From contig JAEZCN010000211.1 in assembly GCA_023433515.1 (NCBI GenBank), forward strand, positions 1 through 51,062: a stretch of 51,062 nt of DNA, written 5' to 3'. Source of the DNA: Pseudomonadota bacterium (GTDB lineage Bacteria > Pseudomonadota > Gammaproteobacteria > Steroidobacterales > Steroidobacteraceae). Positions 1 to 8,461 of the stretch are shown piece by piece. Position 1 is the stretch's first letter. The number at the start of each line of letters is the position of its first letter. The notes under the pieces are model-generated. The model was given only the letters and a program-made list of their open reading frames with translations, had not been told where the DNA came from and ran no database searches. A program made the translations under genes and the position numbers.

Positions 1-1919
1 GCGCCGCGCCGGCCACCGCGCCGGATGCGCCCGCCGCGACCGACAAGCCGGCGCTCGAAGGCGCGCCGGCCGCGCCCGGCATCAGTTCCGGCGCGCAGAT
101 CATCGCCGCCGCACCACGCAGCTATGAAACGATCACCTCCGAAGCGCAGCTCGACGACTGGATCGGACGTCTCTCGGCCGCGGAGCTTGTCGCGTTCGAC
201 ACTGAAACCACGAGCCTCGAGTACACGAAGGCGGAGATCGTGGGTGTGTCCTTCGCGGTCATGCCTGGCAAGGCGGCCTATCTACCGCTGCGGCACGACT
301 ACGCGGGTGCGCCGGACCAGCTCGATCGCGACGCGAGCCTGGCGAAACTCAAGCCGCTGCTCGAGTCCGCGGATCGCCCCAAGGTCGGCCATCACCTCAA
401 GTACGACGCGCACGTGCTTGCGAATCACGGCATCACGCTCAGAGGGATGCGCTTCGATTCGATGCTCGAGTCTTACGTCTGGAACAGCGTCCTGCGCCAC
501 GACATGGACTCGGCTGCCGAGCGGTATCTCGGAATACGCACGATTCACTACGAGGATGTGGCCGGCAAGGGAGCCAAGCAGATTCCCTTCAACCAGGTGC
601 CCGTGGACAAGGCAGCCGAATATTCCGCCGAAGATGCCGACGTGACGCTGCGCCTGCACGAAGTGCTGTGGCCGCAGATCTCGACTCAGCCCGTGCTGAA
701 AAAACTCTACGAGGAAATCGAGCAACCGCTCGTGCCGGTACTCACGCGCATGGAGGAACGCGGCGTGCTGCTCGACCGCCAGATGTTGCGGACCCAGAGC
801 GGCGAACTTGCGAAACGCCTGATGGAGGTACTCGCCGAAGCACACAAGGAGGCCGGCGCGCCGTTCAACCTCGATTCACCCAAGCAGCTGTGCAACATCC
901 TGTTCGAGAAGATGCAGTTGCCGGTCGTGCGCAAGACGCCCACCGGCCAGCCCTCGACGGCCGAAGACGTGCTGGAGGAACTCGCGGAGAGTTACCGGCT
1001 GCCCAAACTCATCCTCGAGCACCGCAGCCTCTCGAAACTCAAGTCGACCTACACCGACAAACTACCCGAGCAGATAAGCGCGCGGACGGGCCGCGTACAC
1101 ACGAGTTATCACCAGGCCGTGGCGGCGACCGGCCGCCTGTCATCGCAGGATCCGAACCTGCAGAACATTCCGATCCGCACGCCGGAGGGACGACGGATCC
1201 GCCAGGCGTTCATCGCGCCGCCCGGATACGTGCTGCTGGCGGCCGACTATTCGCAGATCGAGCTGCGGATCATGGCGCACCTGTCCGGCGACGAAGGATT
1301 ACTGAGCGCGTTCGCGAGCGACAAGGACATCCACCAGGCGACGGCTTCCGAGGTATTCGGCGTGCCGCTGGACTCCGTCAACGCGGATCAGCGCCGCTCG
1401 GCCAAGGCGATCAACTTCGGACTCATCTACGGCATGAGTTCGTTTGGACTCGCGAAGCAGCTCGCAATCCCGCGCGGCGCGGCGCAGCAGTACATCGACC
1501 TGTATTTCGCGCGCTACCCGGGAGTGAAACGCTACATGGAGGAGACTCGCGCGCGGGCGAAGTCCCAGGGTTACGTCGAAACCGTCTTCGGCCGGCGGCT
1601 CTATCTACCCGACATCAACGCACGCAACAAGCAGTTCCAGCAGGCCGCGGAGCGCGCCGCGATCAACGCACCGATGCAAGGCACGGCCGCGGACATCATC
1701 AAGCGCGCGATGATCGCGGTGGATGCATGGTGCGAAGAGCGCCCGCGCGGCGCGCGCCTGATCATGCAGGTGCACGACGAGCTCGTTCTCGAAGTCGAGA
1801 GTCCGTGCCTCCAGGAAGTGACCGCGGTGGTACGCGAACACATGATGGCCGCAGCCAGCCTGCGCGTGCCGCTGAAAGTCGACGCGGGACACGGATTGAA
1901 CTGGGACGAAGCTCACTAG
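1..1919 (+). CDS. polA: DNA polymerase I (5' part outside window)
   Basis: Reading frame is open from base 3; the visible 638 residues are the C-terminal two thirds of a roughly 920-residue PolA, so the 5' nuclease domain lies outside the window. The 3'-5' proofreading domain keeps all its acidic motifs: FDTET (near base 198), LKYDAH (near 400) and YSAEDADVT (near 622). The polymerase domain shows motif A DYSQIELR (base 1246), motif B RRSAKAINFGLIYG (1393) and motif C QVHDELVLEV (1768). The enzyme fills gaps and removes primers in repair and lagging-strand synthesis. Followed by a separate outer-membrane gene after about 157 bp. Identity is certain; the true start cannot be seen. Confidence 0.97.
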   Translation, partial: AAPATAPDAPAATDKPALEGAPAAPGISSGAQIIAAAPRSYETITSEAQLDDWIGRLSAAELVAFDTETTSLEYTKAEIVGVSFAVMPGKAAYLPLRHDYAGAPDQLDRDASLAKLKPLLESADRPKVGHHLKYDAHVLANHGITLRGMRFDSMLESYVWNSVLRHDMDSAAERYLGIRTIHYEDVAGKGAKQIPFNQVPVDKAAEYSAEDADVTLRLHEVLWPQISTQPVLKKLYEEIEQPLVPVLTRMEERGVLLDRQMLRTQSGELAKRLMEVLAEAHKEAGAPFNLDSPKQLCNILFEKMQLPVVRKTPTGQPSTAEDVLEELAESYRLPKLILEHRSLSKLKSTYTDKLPEQISARTGRVHTSYHQAVAATGRLSSQDPNLQNIPIRTPEGRRIRQAFIAPPGYVLLAADYSQIELRIMAHLSGDEGLLSAFASDKDIHQATASEVFGVPLDSVNADQRRSAKAINFGLIYGMSSFGLAKQLAIPRGAAQQYIDLYFARYPGVKRYMEETRARAKSQGYVETVFGRRLYLPDINARNKQFQQAAERAAINAPMQGTAADIIKRAMIAVDAWCEERPRGARLIMQVHDELVLEVESPCLQEVTAVVREHMMAAASLRVPLKVDAGHGLNWDEAH

Positions 1920-2076
1920 TTTGTGCCTAACAGGGTGCCCGCCGGCGGACTCGTCGGCACTTCGCGACAGTCCGTGAATTCCTGCGTGGAGCGCGTCACA
2001 ATTCGACGGGCCATTCAGGAATTGTTAAGGGTCTCCCGCCTCTAATCAGGCTTCCCAACTCGAGAGGTCTCGCACC

Positions 2077-2643
2077 ATGAACATGAAGTTCGCCGCGCTC
2101 GCCGTGCTCGGCACGTTTTCCCTCATCGCCGCAGCCCCGCAGGCGCAGGCCGCGGACAACGGCTTTTACCTCGGCGCCGGCATCACCCAGACCGATTTCA
2201 AGGTCACGGTAGACGGCATCAGCGACTCGGAGAAGTTCGACGACAACTCATTCAAGCTGATCGCCGGATTCCGTCCCCTCGACTGGCTTGCATTCGAAGC
2301 CAACTACATCGATCTCGGCGATGCGGTCTTCGATGACGGCAGTGGCGTGTCGATCGAGTCGAGCGCGGTGACCGCATCCGCTCTCTTTCTCGCGGAAGTC
2401 GGGATCGTCGATTTCTACGCCCGCGCGGGCGTCGTGCGATGGGACTCCAAGTTCCGCCTCAGCGGCGTGGGCAACGTCTCGGAAGATGGCTACGAACCGA
2501 CTTACGGGGCGGGTGTGGGAGTCCACTTCGGGAGCATCGGAGTGCGCCTCGAATACGAACGGTTCGAGACCGAGGCTTTCGATGACGAAGTGAACAACGA
2601 CATCGACACGATTTCGCTCGGATTCACCTACACGTTCCTGTAG
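2077..2643 (+). CDS. outer-membrane beta-barrel protein (porin/OmpA-barrel-like family)
   Basis: 188 residues. Residues 1-25 form a signal peptide ending AQA-AD. The rest alternates polar and hydrophobic residues in short strands (GFYLGAGITQTDFK, WLAFEANYIDL, GVGVHFGSIGVRLEYERF, ISLGFTYTFL), typical of an eight-stranded barrel of the opacity/OmpA-barrel kind. There is no peptidoglycan-binding domain. A GAGAGG ribosome-binding site (2063-2068) sits 8 nt before the ATG; a possible -10 TCTAAT lies at 2041-2046. It is a single gene, ending in a structured 3' region with a terminator at 2817-2849. Function beyond an outer-membrane barrel is not deducible. Confidence 0.85.
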   Translation: MNMKFAALAVLGTFSLIAAAPQAQAADNGFYLGAGITQTDFKVTVDGISDSEKFDDNSFKLIAGFRPLDWLAFEANYIDLGDAVFDDGSGVSIESSAVTASALFLAEVGIVDFYARAGVVRWDSKFRLSGVGNVSEDGYEPTYGAGVGVHFGSIGVRLEYERFETEAFDDEVNNDIDTISLGFTYTFL

Positions 2644-2816
2644 CGCCAGCGCGACAGGTCGCTCCGCAACCACATGATTTTCCGACAGGATTTTTTCGCA
2701 AACCTCGGAACCTTTGCCTGGGGTCCGTGTCTGAACTGTTGAGCGCGTAAAACCGCTCCCCGCTTCCCTCCCTGAGCGGGTAGCCCGGTTCACGAGACCT
2801 GTGCCGGGTTAGTCTG
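2644..2816 (+). other. structured 3' region of the barrel gene (possible sRNA)
   Basis: No protein-coding gene. Two hairpins precede the terminator. The first is cccgct 2759-2764 / agcggg 2775-2780 with loop TCCCTCCCTG. The second is cccgg 2784-2788 plus cac 2791-2793, pairing with gtg 2801-2803 plus ccggg 2804-2808. The C-rich loop could pair with Shine-Dalgarno sequences, as in some sRNAs released from 3' UTRs. No convincing internal promoter was seen. Whether this is an independent RNA is inference. Confidence 0.3.
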
Positions 2817-2849
2817 GCCCCGGTGGCTTGCCACCGGGGCTTTCTTTTT
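2817..2849 (+). terminator. intrinsic terminator of the barrel-protein transcript
   Basis: A perfect 10-bp GC-rich stem, GCCCCGGTGG 2817-2826 with CCACCGGGGC 2831-2840, closed by a CTTG tetraloop and followed by the T-rich tract tttcttttt (2841-2849). Oriented to stop transcription from the barrel gene before the convergent engB. Confidence 0.88.
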
Positions 2850-2903
2850 CCGGGGCTGGCGCCCCACTACTCTCGGGGCCGAAGCGGCCCCCTCCATCAG
2901 TGT

Positions 2904-3482
2904 TCAAGAAAAGAATTGGATCAGGCGTTTCTGGGCGGCTTGGACACCGAGTTTGTCCGTCGCCGAGAAGATCTGGGCCGTCATTCCCGGTAACAGAGCC
3001 TGCTCCGTTTCCTTGAGGGCGGCGGAGCGTTCGCGCTGGTTGAGTTTGTCCGCTTTGGTCAAGAGGACATGCATCTGCCAATTCGCGGCTGAAGCCCAGT
3101 GGACGAGCTGAAGATCCTCGTCTTTCAGGCCGCGGCGGATATCCACGATCAGGAAAAGTCCCGCGAGGCATGTGCGGCGCGGCAGGGTTTCTATGAGCCG
3201 GGTCCACTGCGCGCGTTCCGCGGGGGATGCCCGTGCGAATCCATAGCCGGGCAGATCGATGATGCGTCGACCTTCCCCGACTTCGAAGAAGTTGAGTAGT
3301 TTGGTCCGGCCCGGGGTCTTGCTGGTGCGCGCGAGTCCGTTGCGCACCAGAATCGTGTTGATGGCGCTCGACTTGCCAGCGTTGGACCGTCCCGCGAACG
3401 CCACTTCACGACCCTCGTCGGGCGGGAACTGTCGGGCGTCGGCCACGGAAATCAGGAAGCGCACGTTCGGAAACTGGCTCAT
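2904..3482 (-). CDS. engB: ribosome biogenesis GTPase EngB/YsxC
   Basis: 192 residues, close to the usual length for the family. The TRAFAC GTPase motifs are in order: G1 GRSNAGKSS (about residue 31), G2 TPGRTK, G3 DLPGYGFA, G4 TKAD and G5 SATDK. The family is needed for assembly of the large ribosomal subunit. The ATG at 3482 opens on the conserved N-terminal stretch MSQFPNVRFLIS. It diverges from cytochrome c4 with about 70 bp between starts. Downstream on its own strand lies a hairpin (arms 2875-2881 and 2885-2891) without a T tract. The polA-engB-c4-dsbA neighbourhood is common in gammaproteobacteria. Confidence 0.95.
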   Translation of the reverse strand: MSQFPNVRFLISVADARQFPPDEGREVAFAGRSNAGKSSAINTILVRNGLARTSKTPGRTKLLNFFEVGEGRRIIDLPGYGFARASPAERAQWTRLIETLPRRTCLAGLFLIVDIRRGLKDEDLQLVHWASAANWQMHVLLTKADKLNQRERSAALKETEQALLPGMTAQIFSATDKLGVQAAQKRLIQFFS

Positions 3483-3516
3483 CTCAAGGCTCGCGCTCCC
3501 CTAAAGCCGGCTAGTG

Positions 3517-3522
3517 TACAAT
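3517..3522 (+). promoter_or_regulatory. -10 element upstream of cytochrome c4
   Basis: TACAAT, five of six matches to TATAAT, 30 nt before the cytochrome c4 ATG and inside the engB/c4 divergent gap. No clear -35 hexamer is visible at 17 nt. Confidence 0.5.
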
Positions 3523-3552
3523 TCGCCGCCTTCCTCGGAGCCCCGCAAGACC

Positions 3553-4221
3553 ATGATTGAGAGAAGATTTTCCGTGCCCTTTGGCGCCGCGCTCGTCTGC
3601 ACCCTGCTCGGTTTGGCCATTCCCGCCAGTGCAGCAGATGCCCCCAAGGGTGACGCCGCAGCCGGTGAGGCCAAGGCCGCAGTGTGCACCGCGTGCCACG
3701 GTGTAAATGGCAACAGCGTGAACCCGGAGTGGCCCAGCCTGGCCGGACAGAACGCCGCGTACATACGCGAGCAGCTCGAGATGTTCAAGACGCGCCAGCG
3801 CATCAACGAGCTCATGTACCCGGTCATCGCAGACCTGACGGAACAGGACTTTGCGGACCTGGCGGAATATTTCTCCAAGCAGACCCCGACCGGGCTCGAA
3901 GCGGATCCGTCGTACTGGAAGGCCGGCGAAGCACTCTACAAGTCCGGCGACCCCGCTCGGAACATTCCGGCCTGCACCGCGTGCCACGGCCCGGCCGGTA
4001 AGGGCAATCCCGCATCCGGATACCCCGCGCTGCGCGCGCAACACTCCGTGTACACGGTGAAACAGCTGCAGGATTACCACACGCAGAACCGCTATCGCGA
4101 CGGCGCGGATCCGGCCAAGGTTCACACGACGCGCAACAGCGCGATGATGACCACGATTGCCGAACGGCTCTCGCCCGAAGACATCCGCAACCTGGCGTCG
4201 TACCTGCAGGGGCTGCGCTGA
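3553..4221 (+). CDS. diheme cytochrome c4
   Basis: 222 residues. Signal peptide (MIERRF...PASAADA, cleavage near residue 25), then two similar c-type domains, each with a CTACH heme-binding motif, the first in CTACHGVNG and the second in CTACHGPAG. Met ligands are probably supplied by MYPVIADL and by MMTTIAERL. It is a periplasmic electron carrier between the bc1 complex and terminal oxidases. An in-frame ATG at 3514 would add 13 residues before the signal peptide; 3553 is preferred because it gives a normal signal peptide and follows a GGAG-like site. The dsbA-like gene follows after 25 bp, a conserved pairing. Confidence 0.93.
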   Translation: MIERRFSVPFGAALVCTLLGLAIPASAADAPKGDAAAGEAKAAVCTACHGVNGNSVNPEWPSLAGQNAAYIREQLEMFKTRQRINELMYPVIADLTEQDFADLAEYFSKQTPTGLEADPSYWKAGEALYKSGDPARNIPACTACHGPAGKGNPASGYPALRAQHSVYTVKQLQDYHTQNRYRDGADPAKVHTTRNSAMMTTIAERLSPEDIRNLASYLQGLR

Positions 4222-4246
4222 AGCAGCATCCCGCGAGGAGCCGATG

Positions 4247-4909
4247 ATGACTCGCGCGTTACGTCTGCTCGCACTGGGACTGATCGCATCGGTCGCCGCG
4301 TCCGCTGACAACCCGGGTGCGGCGTCCGTCGGCAAGTGGCGCGCCGGAACTAACTACAACGTAGTCCCGTCGCCGCAGCCTGCGGCGCGCGGACGCGTCG
4401 AGGTGAACGAGGTTTTCTGGTACGGCTGCGGCCACTGCTACGCGCTCGACCCGACTCTCGAGAACTGGCGCGAGACAAAAGCGGAATACGTCGATTTCCG
4501 GCGCACGCCGGTGATGTGGGGGCCGCCACACCGCCAGCATGCCAAACTCTTCTACACGCTGCAGGCGCTCGGCCGTGCGGATCTGCACGCGAAGGTGTTC
4601 GACGCGATTCACCGCGAAGGCAAACTGCTCGCGACGAACAACGACGACGACGCGGCGCGCGCGATGCACCTGGCCTTCCTGAAGAATCACGGCGTGTCGG
4701 AGAAGGATTTCAATGCCGCGTACGATTCGCAGGCCGTGGCCGAGAACCTCGAGCGAGCCCAGGAGGTCACGCAACGATTCACCGTCGGCAGCGTTCCGAT
4801 GCTCATCGTGAACGGCAAATACACCACGACGGTCACAATGGCCGGTGGCTCGCCGGGCAGCCTCCTGTCCCTGATCGACGATCTCGCGGCAAGCGAGCGC
4901 GCGCGCTGA
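4247..4909 (+). CDS. dsbA: periplasmic thiol:disulfide interchange protein, DsbA family
   Basis: About 220 residues: signal peptide (residues 1-18), thioredoxin fold with the redox motif FWYGCGHCYALDP, helical insertion, and a cis-Pro loop at GSVPMLIVNGKY. DsbA enzymes introduce disulfide bonds into periplasmic proteins. The active site is CGHC rather than the Escherichia coli CPHC; the dipeptide between the cysteines tunes redox potential. GAGGAG at 4235-4240 lies 6 nt before the ATG at 4247 and only 3 nt before the adjacent ATG at 4244, so 4247 is preferred. It lies directly after cytochrome c4, which depends on periplasmic thiol chemistry for heme attachment. Confidence 0.9.
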   Translation: MTRALRLLALGLIASVAASADNPGAASVGKWRAGTNYNVVPSPQPAARGRVEVNEVFWYGCGHCYALDPTLENWRETKAEYVDFRRTPVMWGPPHRQHAKLFYTLQALGRADLHAKVFDAIHREGKLLATNNDDDAARAMHLAFLKNHGVSEKDFNAAYDSQAVAENLERAQEVTQRFTVGSVPMLIVNGKYTTTVTMAGGSPGSLLSLIDDLAASERAR

Positions 4910-4947
4910 GCGCGGCCACGCAAGGGCATGCAGCACGCGGCGCGTAA

Positions 4948-5922
4948 ATGCTGAGCGCCTTCATCCCGCAGACCCAGGGTCTCGCGCGCTTCGAATTGCG
5001 CGCCGGTTCCGCGATTCCCCCCGATGCGATCTGGCTCGATCTGCTCGAGCCGACACCGTCCGAAGAGCGACAGGTTGAAAGCTCCCTGGCCATCGAAGTT
5101 CCGACCCGCGATGAAATGCGCGAGATCGAGTCCTCGAATCGGCTCTACGAGGAGAACGGAGCGCTCTACATGACCGCGACCGTGATCACGAAGCTCGATT
5201 CCGATCTGCCGGAGAGCACGCAGATCACGTTCATCCTCTCGAGCGTCAAGCTCGTGACCAACCGCTACGTCGATCCATTGCCGTTCCGCCGTTTCATCGC
5301 GTACGCGGAACGGCATCCGAACTCCTGCAATTCACCCCCCGCGCTGCTCGCCGGGCTCGTGGAAGCCATCGTCAACCGGGTCGCCGACGTCATCGAGCGC
5401 GCGGCCACCGATCTCGACGCCGCTTCCGCCGAAGTCTTCAGCGCCTCGCGGCGCAAGCGCGGCGCCATGCGCGACTTCCGCAACACTCTGGAGCGCCTCG
5501 GCCAGAACGGCGATCTCATCTCCAAGGCGCGCGAGAGTCTCGTGAGCCTCGGGCGCATGCTGACCTTCCTGCAGCAGAGTACGACGGTGCCGATGTCGCA
5601 CGAGGTTCGGGGCAGGTTTCGCACCGTCGCCCGCGACGTCATGGCGATGAGCGATCACGCGTCCTTCCTGGGTACGAAAGTGGCGTTCATCCTCGATGCC
5701 ACGCTCGGCCTGATCAACATCGACCAGAACAACATCCTCAAGATTTTCTCGGTCGTGACCGTGTTCCTGCTGCCCCCGTCGGTCATCGGGGCCATTTACG
5801 GCATGAATTTCGACCAGATCCCCTGGCTGAACGAACGCTGGGGCTTCTGGGCCGCGCTGGGACTGATGCTGGTCTCCGCGATCGGCCCATTCCTTTACTT
5901 CAAGCGGAAACGGTGGCTCTGA
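4948..5922 (+). CDS. corA: CorA-family divalent metal ion transporter
   Basis: 324 residues. The large N-terminal cytoplasmic domain is followed by long helices (about 150-265) and two C-terminal membrane segments. The signature YGMN stands at the end of the first (GAIYGMNFDQIPWL), and the protein ends in a basic tail KRKRWL. CorA forms pentameric Mg2+/Co2+ channels in the inner membrane; some relatives export Zn2+, so the ion is not certain. No strong ribosome-binding site is visible before the ATG. It stands 38 bp after dsbA and may be cotranscribed. Confidence 0.92.
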   Translation: MLSAFIPQTQGLARFELRAGSAIPPDAIWLDLLEPTPSEERQVESSLAIEVPTRDEMREIESSNRLYEENGALYMTATVITKLDSDLPESTQITFILSSVKLVTNRYVDPLPFRRFIAYAERHPNSCNSPPALLAGLVEAIVNRVADVIERAATDLDAASAEVFSASRRKRGAMRDFRNTLERLGQNGDLISKARESLVSLGRMLTFLQQSTTVPMSHEVRGRFRTVARDVMAMSDHASFLGTKVAFILDATLGLINIDQNNILKIFSVVTVFLLPPSVIGAIYGMNFDQIPWLNERWGFWAALGLMLVSAIGPFLYFKRKRWL

Positions 5923-5927
5923 CCGGC

Positions 5928-5933
5928 TAGAAT
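5928..5933 (+). promoter_or_regulatory. -10 element of the tRNA-Arg gene
   Basis: TAGAAT, ending 10 nt before the mature tRNA 5' end. The matching -35 region is weak. Confidence 0.5.
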
Positions 5934-5943
5934 CCGCAGTCCC

Positions 5944-6020
5944 GCGCCCGTAGCTCAGCTGGATAGAGTGACGGTTTCCGAAACCGTAGGTCACAGGTTC
6001 GAATCCTGTCGGGCGCGCCA
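5944..6020 (+). tRNA. tRNA-Arg (anticodon CCG)
   Basis: 77 nt with encoded CCA. Acceptor stem GCGCCCG 5944-5950 with CGGGCGC 6010-6016, D stem GCTC/GAGT closing with a G-U pair, anticodon stem ACGGT/ACCGT around loop TTCCGAA, T stem ACAGG/CCTGT with TTCGAAT loop, discriminator G and CCA 6018-6020. It reads the CGG codon. It stands between corA and the cytochrome c5 gene; no integrated element is attached to its 3' end. Confidence 0.97.
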
Positions 6021-6047
6021 GTTTTCACATAGATATACTTCGCGCCC

Positions 6048-6560
6048 ATGAGTAAGCATGACTCCCATTTCTTCAATAATTTCAGCCTCGTGCTGGGCAT
6101 TTTGTTTGCCGTGACCATCGGCCTTTTCGTGCTCGCGCGTCACGTCGGCGCCGAACACCAGGTCAAGCAGGTGACGCGCGACCCGCGTTTCCTGGCCAGT
6201 GTCGAGGAACGGCTGCAGCCCGTCGCGCGCGTGGCGATCGCCGGCCAGGACAACTCGGCGCTGAAGATCGAGAGTGTCGGACCTGCCGCCCCCGTCCGGG
6301 CGCTGCCCGCGGATGGCACCGCGGCTTATGCCGAGGGCTGCGCCACCTGCCACGGTTCGGGCCTCGCGGGTGCCCCGAAGACCGGCGACAAGGGCGCCTG
6401 GGGACCACGCATCGCGCAGGGCAAGGACACGCTGTACAAGCACGCCGTGGAAGGCTTCAACGGCAAGACCGGTGTGATGCCCGCGAAGGGCGGCCAGACG
6501 GCGTGGCCGGACGACCTCGTGCGCGAGGCTGTCGACCACATGGTCGAGCTCGTGCAGTAA
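6048..6560 (+). CDS. membrane-anchored cytochrome c5
   Basis: 170 residues. One N-terminal membrane anchor (residues about 12-30, FSLVLGILFAVTIGLFVLA), a linker, then a single c-type heme domain with CATCHGSG and a distal Met in GVMPAKGG. Cytochromes c5 carry electrons in the periplasm and are usually anchored or soluble partners of terminal oxidases. A TATACT hexamer at 6034-6039 ends 8 nt before the ATG and there is no room for a Shine-Dalgarno site, so the mRNA may be leaderless. It ends 8 bp from the convergent comM. Confidence 0.92.
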   Translation: MSKHDSHFFNNFSLVLGILFAVTIGLFVLARHVGAEHQVKQVTRDPRFLASVEERLQPVARVAIAGQDNSALKIESVGPAAPVRALPADGTAAYAEGCATCHGSGLAGAPKTGDKGAWGPRIAQGKDTLYKHAVEGFNGKTGVMPAKGGQTAWPDDLVREAVDHMVELVQ

Positions 6561-6568
6561 CCACGAGG

Positions 6569-8083
6569 TCACTCGATCGCGCGCCGCAGCTGCATGGCTT
6601 CGGCGAGATGAACGGGCCCGATCGGGCCCGTTTCGTTTTCCAGGTCAGCGATCGTGCGCGCGACGCGCAGCACGCGGTGGATCCCCCGTGCCGACAGCCC
6701 GAGTTTGGCGCGCGCCTGCCCGAGCAATCTCTTTCCGAGCCGGTCCAGGCGGCACAACTTCTGCGCGTCGCGACCGACGAGTGCGGCATTGAGCAGACCC
6801 GAACGCGCGATCTGCAACTCATGCACGGCCCGGATGCGCTCGGCCACGCGAGCCGAAGACCACTGGCCGTCACCAGACATCGCGTCCTCGAGCAATTCCT
6901 CGCTCGACAGCGCAGGCATTTCGACACGCAGATCGATGCGATCGAGCAGTGGTCCCGAAACCCGCGAGCGATAACGCGCGATTAGACCGGGTGGGCAGCG
7001 GCAACGACCGGAGTTGTCGCCGAGATACCCGCACGGGCATGGGTTCATCGCCGCCATGAGCTGGAATCGCGCGGGATATTCCACGCGCAACGCGGCGCGC
7101 GCGATCGACACGTGGCCGGATTCGAGCGGTTCGCGCAACGACTCGAGCACCGCGCGATTGAATTCCGGCAGCTCGTCCAGGAACAACACCCCGCGATGCG
7201 CCAGGCTCACTTCTCCTGGAAGCGCGCGTGGCCCGCCGCCGATGATGGCGCTCGCGGATGCGCTGTGATGTGGCGCGCGGAATGGGCGCCTTCCGAATTC
7301 GCGCACGTCGAATCCGCGCCCGGTCACCGAGGCGATGGCGGCCACGTCGAGCGCCTCGTCGGGACGCAGCGGAGGCAGCAGTCCCGGCAGGCGTTGCGCG
7401 AGCATGCTCTTGCCGGTGCCCGGCGGACCGATGAGCAGCAGGCTGTGTCCGCCGGCCGCCGCGATCAGCAGCGCGCGCTTGGCGGTAGCCTGCCCCCTGA
7501 CGTCCGCGAGATCGGGAATGCATGCGACGGCTGCCATCGTTCCGTCGATCGACGACGGCGTTTGTTCATCAACGCGACTCGCATCGCAGGCGGCTAACAA
7601 GGTTCGTGCTCCATGCGCGGCCACGGGCTCGGCGAGTTTCGCCTCGGCGAGATTCGCCGCGGGCACGACGACACGACGCGAGTCCCGCCGCGCGTGCGCG
7701 GCGGCGAGCAGCACGCCTTTGACCGGCTTGAGCTCGCCCGCGAGGCCCAACTCCCCGTAGAACTCGGTTTCCTCGAGTGTGGTTTCGTCGAGACGTATCT
7801 GCGAGGACGCGAGCAGGATGCCGAGCGCGATGGGCAGGTCGTAACGACAGCCTTCCTTCGGCAGATCGGCCGGCGAGAGATTCACGGTGATGCGGCCGGC
7901 GGGAAAATCGAACCCGGAGTTGACGAGCGCGGCGCGCACGCGGTCCTTGCTTTCCTTCACCGCGACCGCGGGCAACCCGACGATCGAGAAAGTCGGCAGG
8001 CCTCCGCCCAGGTGAACTTCGACTTCCACGCGCGGCGCGGATAGTCCGATCTGCGCGCGACTCGCCACGCGTGCGGTCCCCAT
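6569..8083 (-). CDS. comM: YifB/ComM-family AAA+ Mg-chelatase-like ATPase
   Basis: 504 residues, typical for the family. The N-terminal Lon-like domain (about 1-165) contains FSIVGLP and the ITVNLSPADLPKEG stretch. The AAA+ core has Walker A GPPGTGKS (about 220) and Walker B GVLFLDELPEF (about 295), followed by a C-terminal helical domain. ComM of Vibrio is a hexameric helicase that promotes branch migration during natural transformation. The gene is widespread also in species not known to be competent. The ATG at 8083 begins at the conserved N-terminus. It lies 48 bp downstream of ubiK on the same strand. Confidence 0.94.
   Translation of the reverse strand: MGTARVASRAQIGLSAPRVEVEVHLGGGLPTFSIVGLPAVAVKESKDRVRAALVNSGFDFPAGRITVNLSPADLPKEGCRYDLPIALGILLASSQIRLDETTLEETEFYGELGLAGELKPVKGVLLAAAHARRDSRRVVVPAANLAEAKLAEPVAAHGARTLLAACDASRVDEQTPSSIDGTMAAVACIPDLADVRGQATAKRALLIAAAGGHSLLLIGPPGTGKSMLAQRLPGLLPPLRPDEALDVAAIASVTGRGFDVREFGRRPFRAPHHSASASAIIGGGPRALPGEVSLAHRGVLFLDELPEFNRAVLESLREPLESGHVSIARAALRVEYPARFQLMAAMNPCPCGYLGDNSGRCRCPPGLIARYRSRVSGPLLDRIDLRVEMPALSSEELLEDAMSGDGQWSSARVAERIRAVHELQIARSGLLNAALVGRDAQKLCRLDRLGKRLLGQARAKLGLSARGIHRVLRVARTIADLENETGPIGPVHLAEAMQLRRAIE
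6611..6640 (+). terminator. terminator-like palindrome inside the 3' end of comM
   Basis: A perfect 22-bp palindrome (6611-6632, arms AACGGGCCCGA) followed by tcgtttt on the plus strand. Oriented to end the cytochrome c5 transcript, it lies within comM codons for ETGPIGPV. Confidence 0.6.
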
Positions 8084-8131
8084 TGAACCTCCCTGTTCAT
8101 TCGCCGGCGTCCATGCCGGCCAGGCAGTCGA

Positions 8132-8401
8132 CTAGCGACCGCCGGAATTCGCGACCTTCGCCTCGAGATCCGCAACGCGACGCTCCAGCTCCTCGAGCCG
8201 CGCGCGAGTGCGTTCGAGCACCTTTCGTTGCGCGTCGAATTCGTCGCGGCCGGCGAGGTCGAGCTTCCCGAGATTGGCGCGCAGCACCGCGCGGAAGTTG
8301 TTTTCCAGGTCCTCGCGCAGTCCGGAAGCGCCCGATGCGATTCCCGGTGGCAGGCCCTGCATCAGGCTGCGTAGCAATTCTTCGACCCTGGGAATCTCCA
8401 C
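8132..8401 (-). CDS. ubiK: ubiquinone biosynthesis accessory factor UbiK (YqiC/BMFP family)
   Basis: 89 residues. The N-terminal half (IPRVEELLRSLMQGLPPG...LREDLENNFRAVLRANLGKLDL) is an amphipathic, membrane-interacting region. The C-terminal half (residues about 58-83) is a heptad-patterned coiled coil with the conserved DEFD and LEELE segments. UbiK partners UbiJ in the soluble Ubi complex for aerobic ubiquinone synthesis; ubiJ lies in this same window at 37.2 kb. The order glnK-ubiK-comM, with glnK divergent, is common in gammaproteobacteria. Confidence 0.9.
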   Translation of the reverse strand: MEIPRVEELLRSLMQGLPPGIASGASGLREDLENNFRAVLRANLGKLDLAGRDEFDAQRKVLERTRARLEELERRVADLEAKVANSGGR

Positions 8402-8461
8402 CGGCGGCTCTCCTGGCTGTTTGTCGGCTTTTTGCCCTGTTTTGTCGCGCGATCAAATTCC

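Noticed and set aside
2644..2816. Known housekeeping RNA (6S, 4.5S, tmRNA)
   Set aside because: The sequences and structures expected of those RNAs are not present.
5944..6120. tRNA-Arg as integration site of a mobile element
   Set aside because: The gene is followed within 30 nt by cytochrome c5; no integrase or repeated tRNA 3' end is present.
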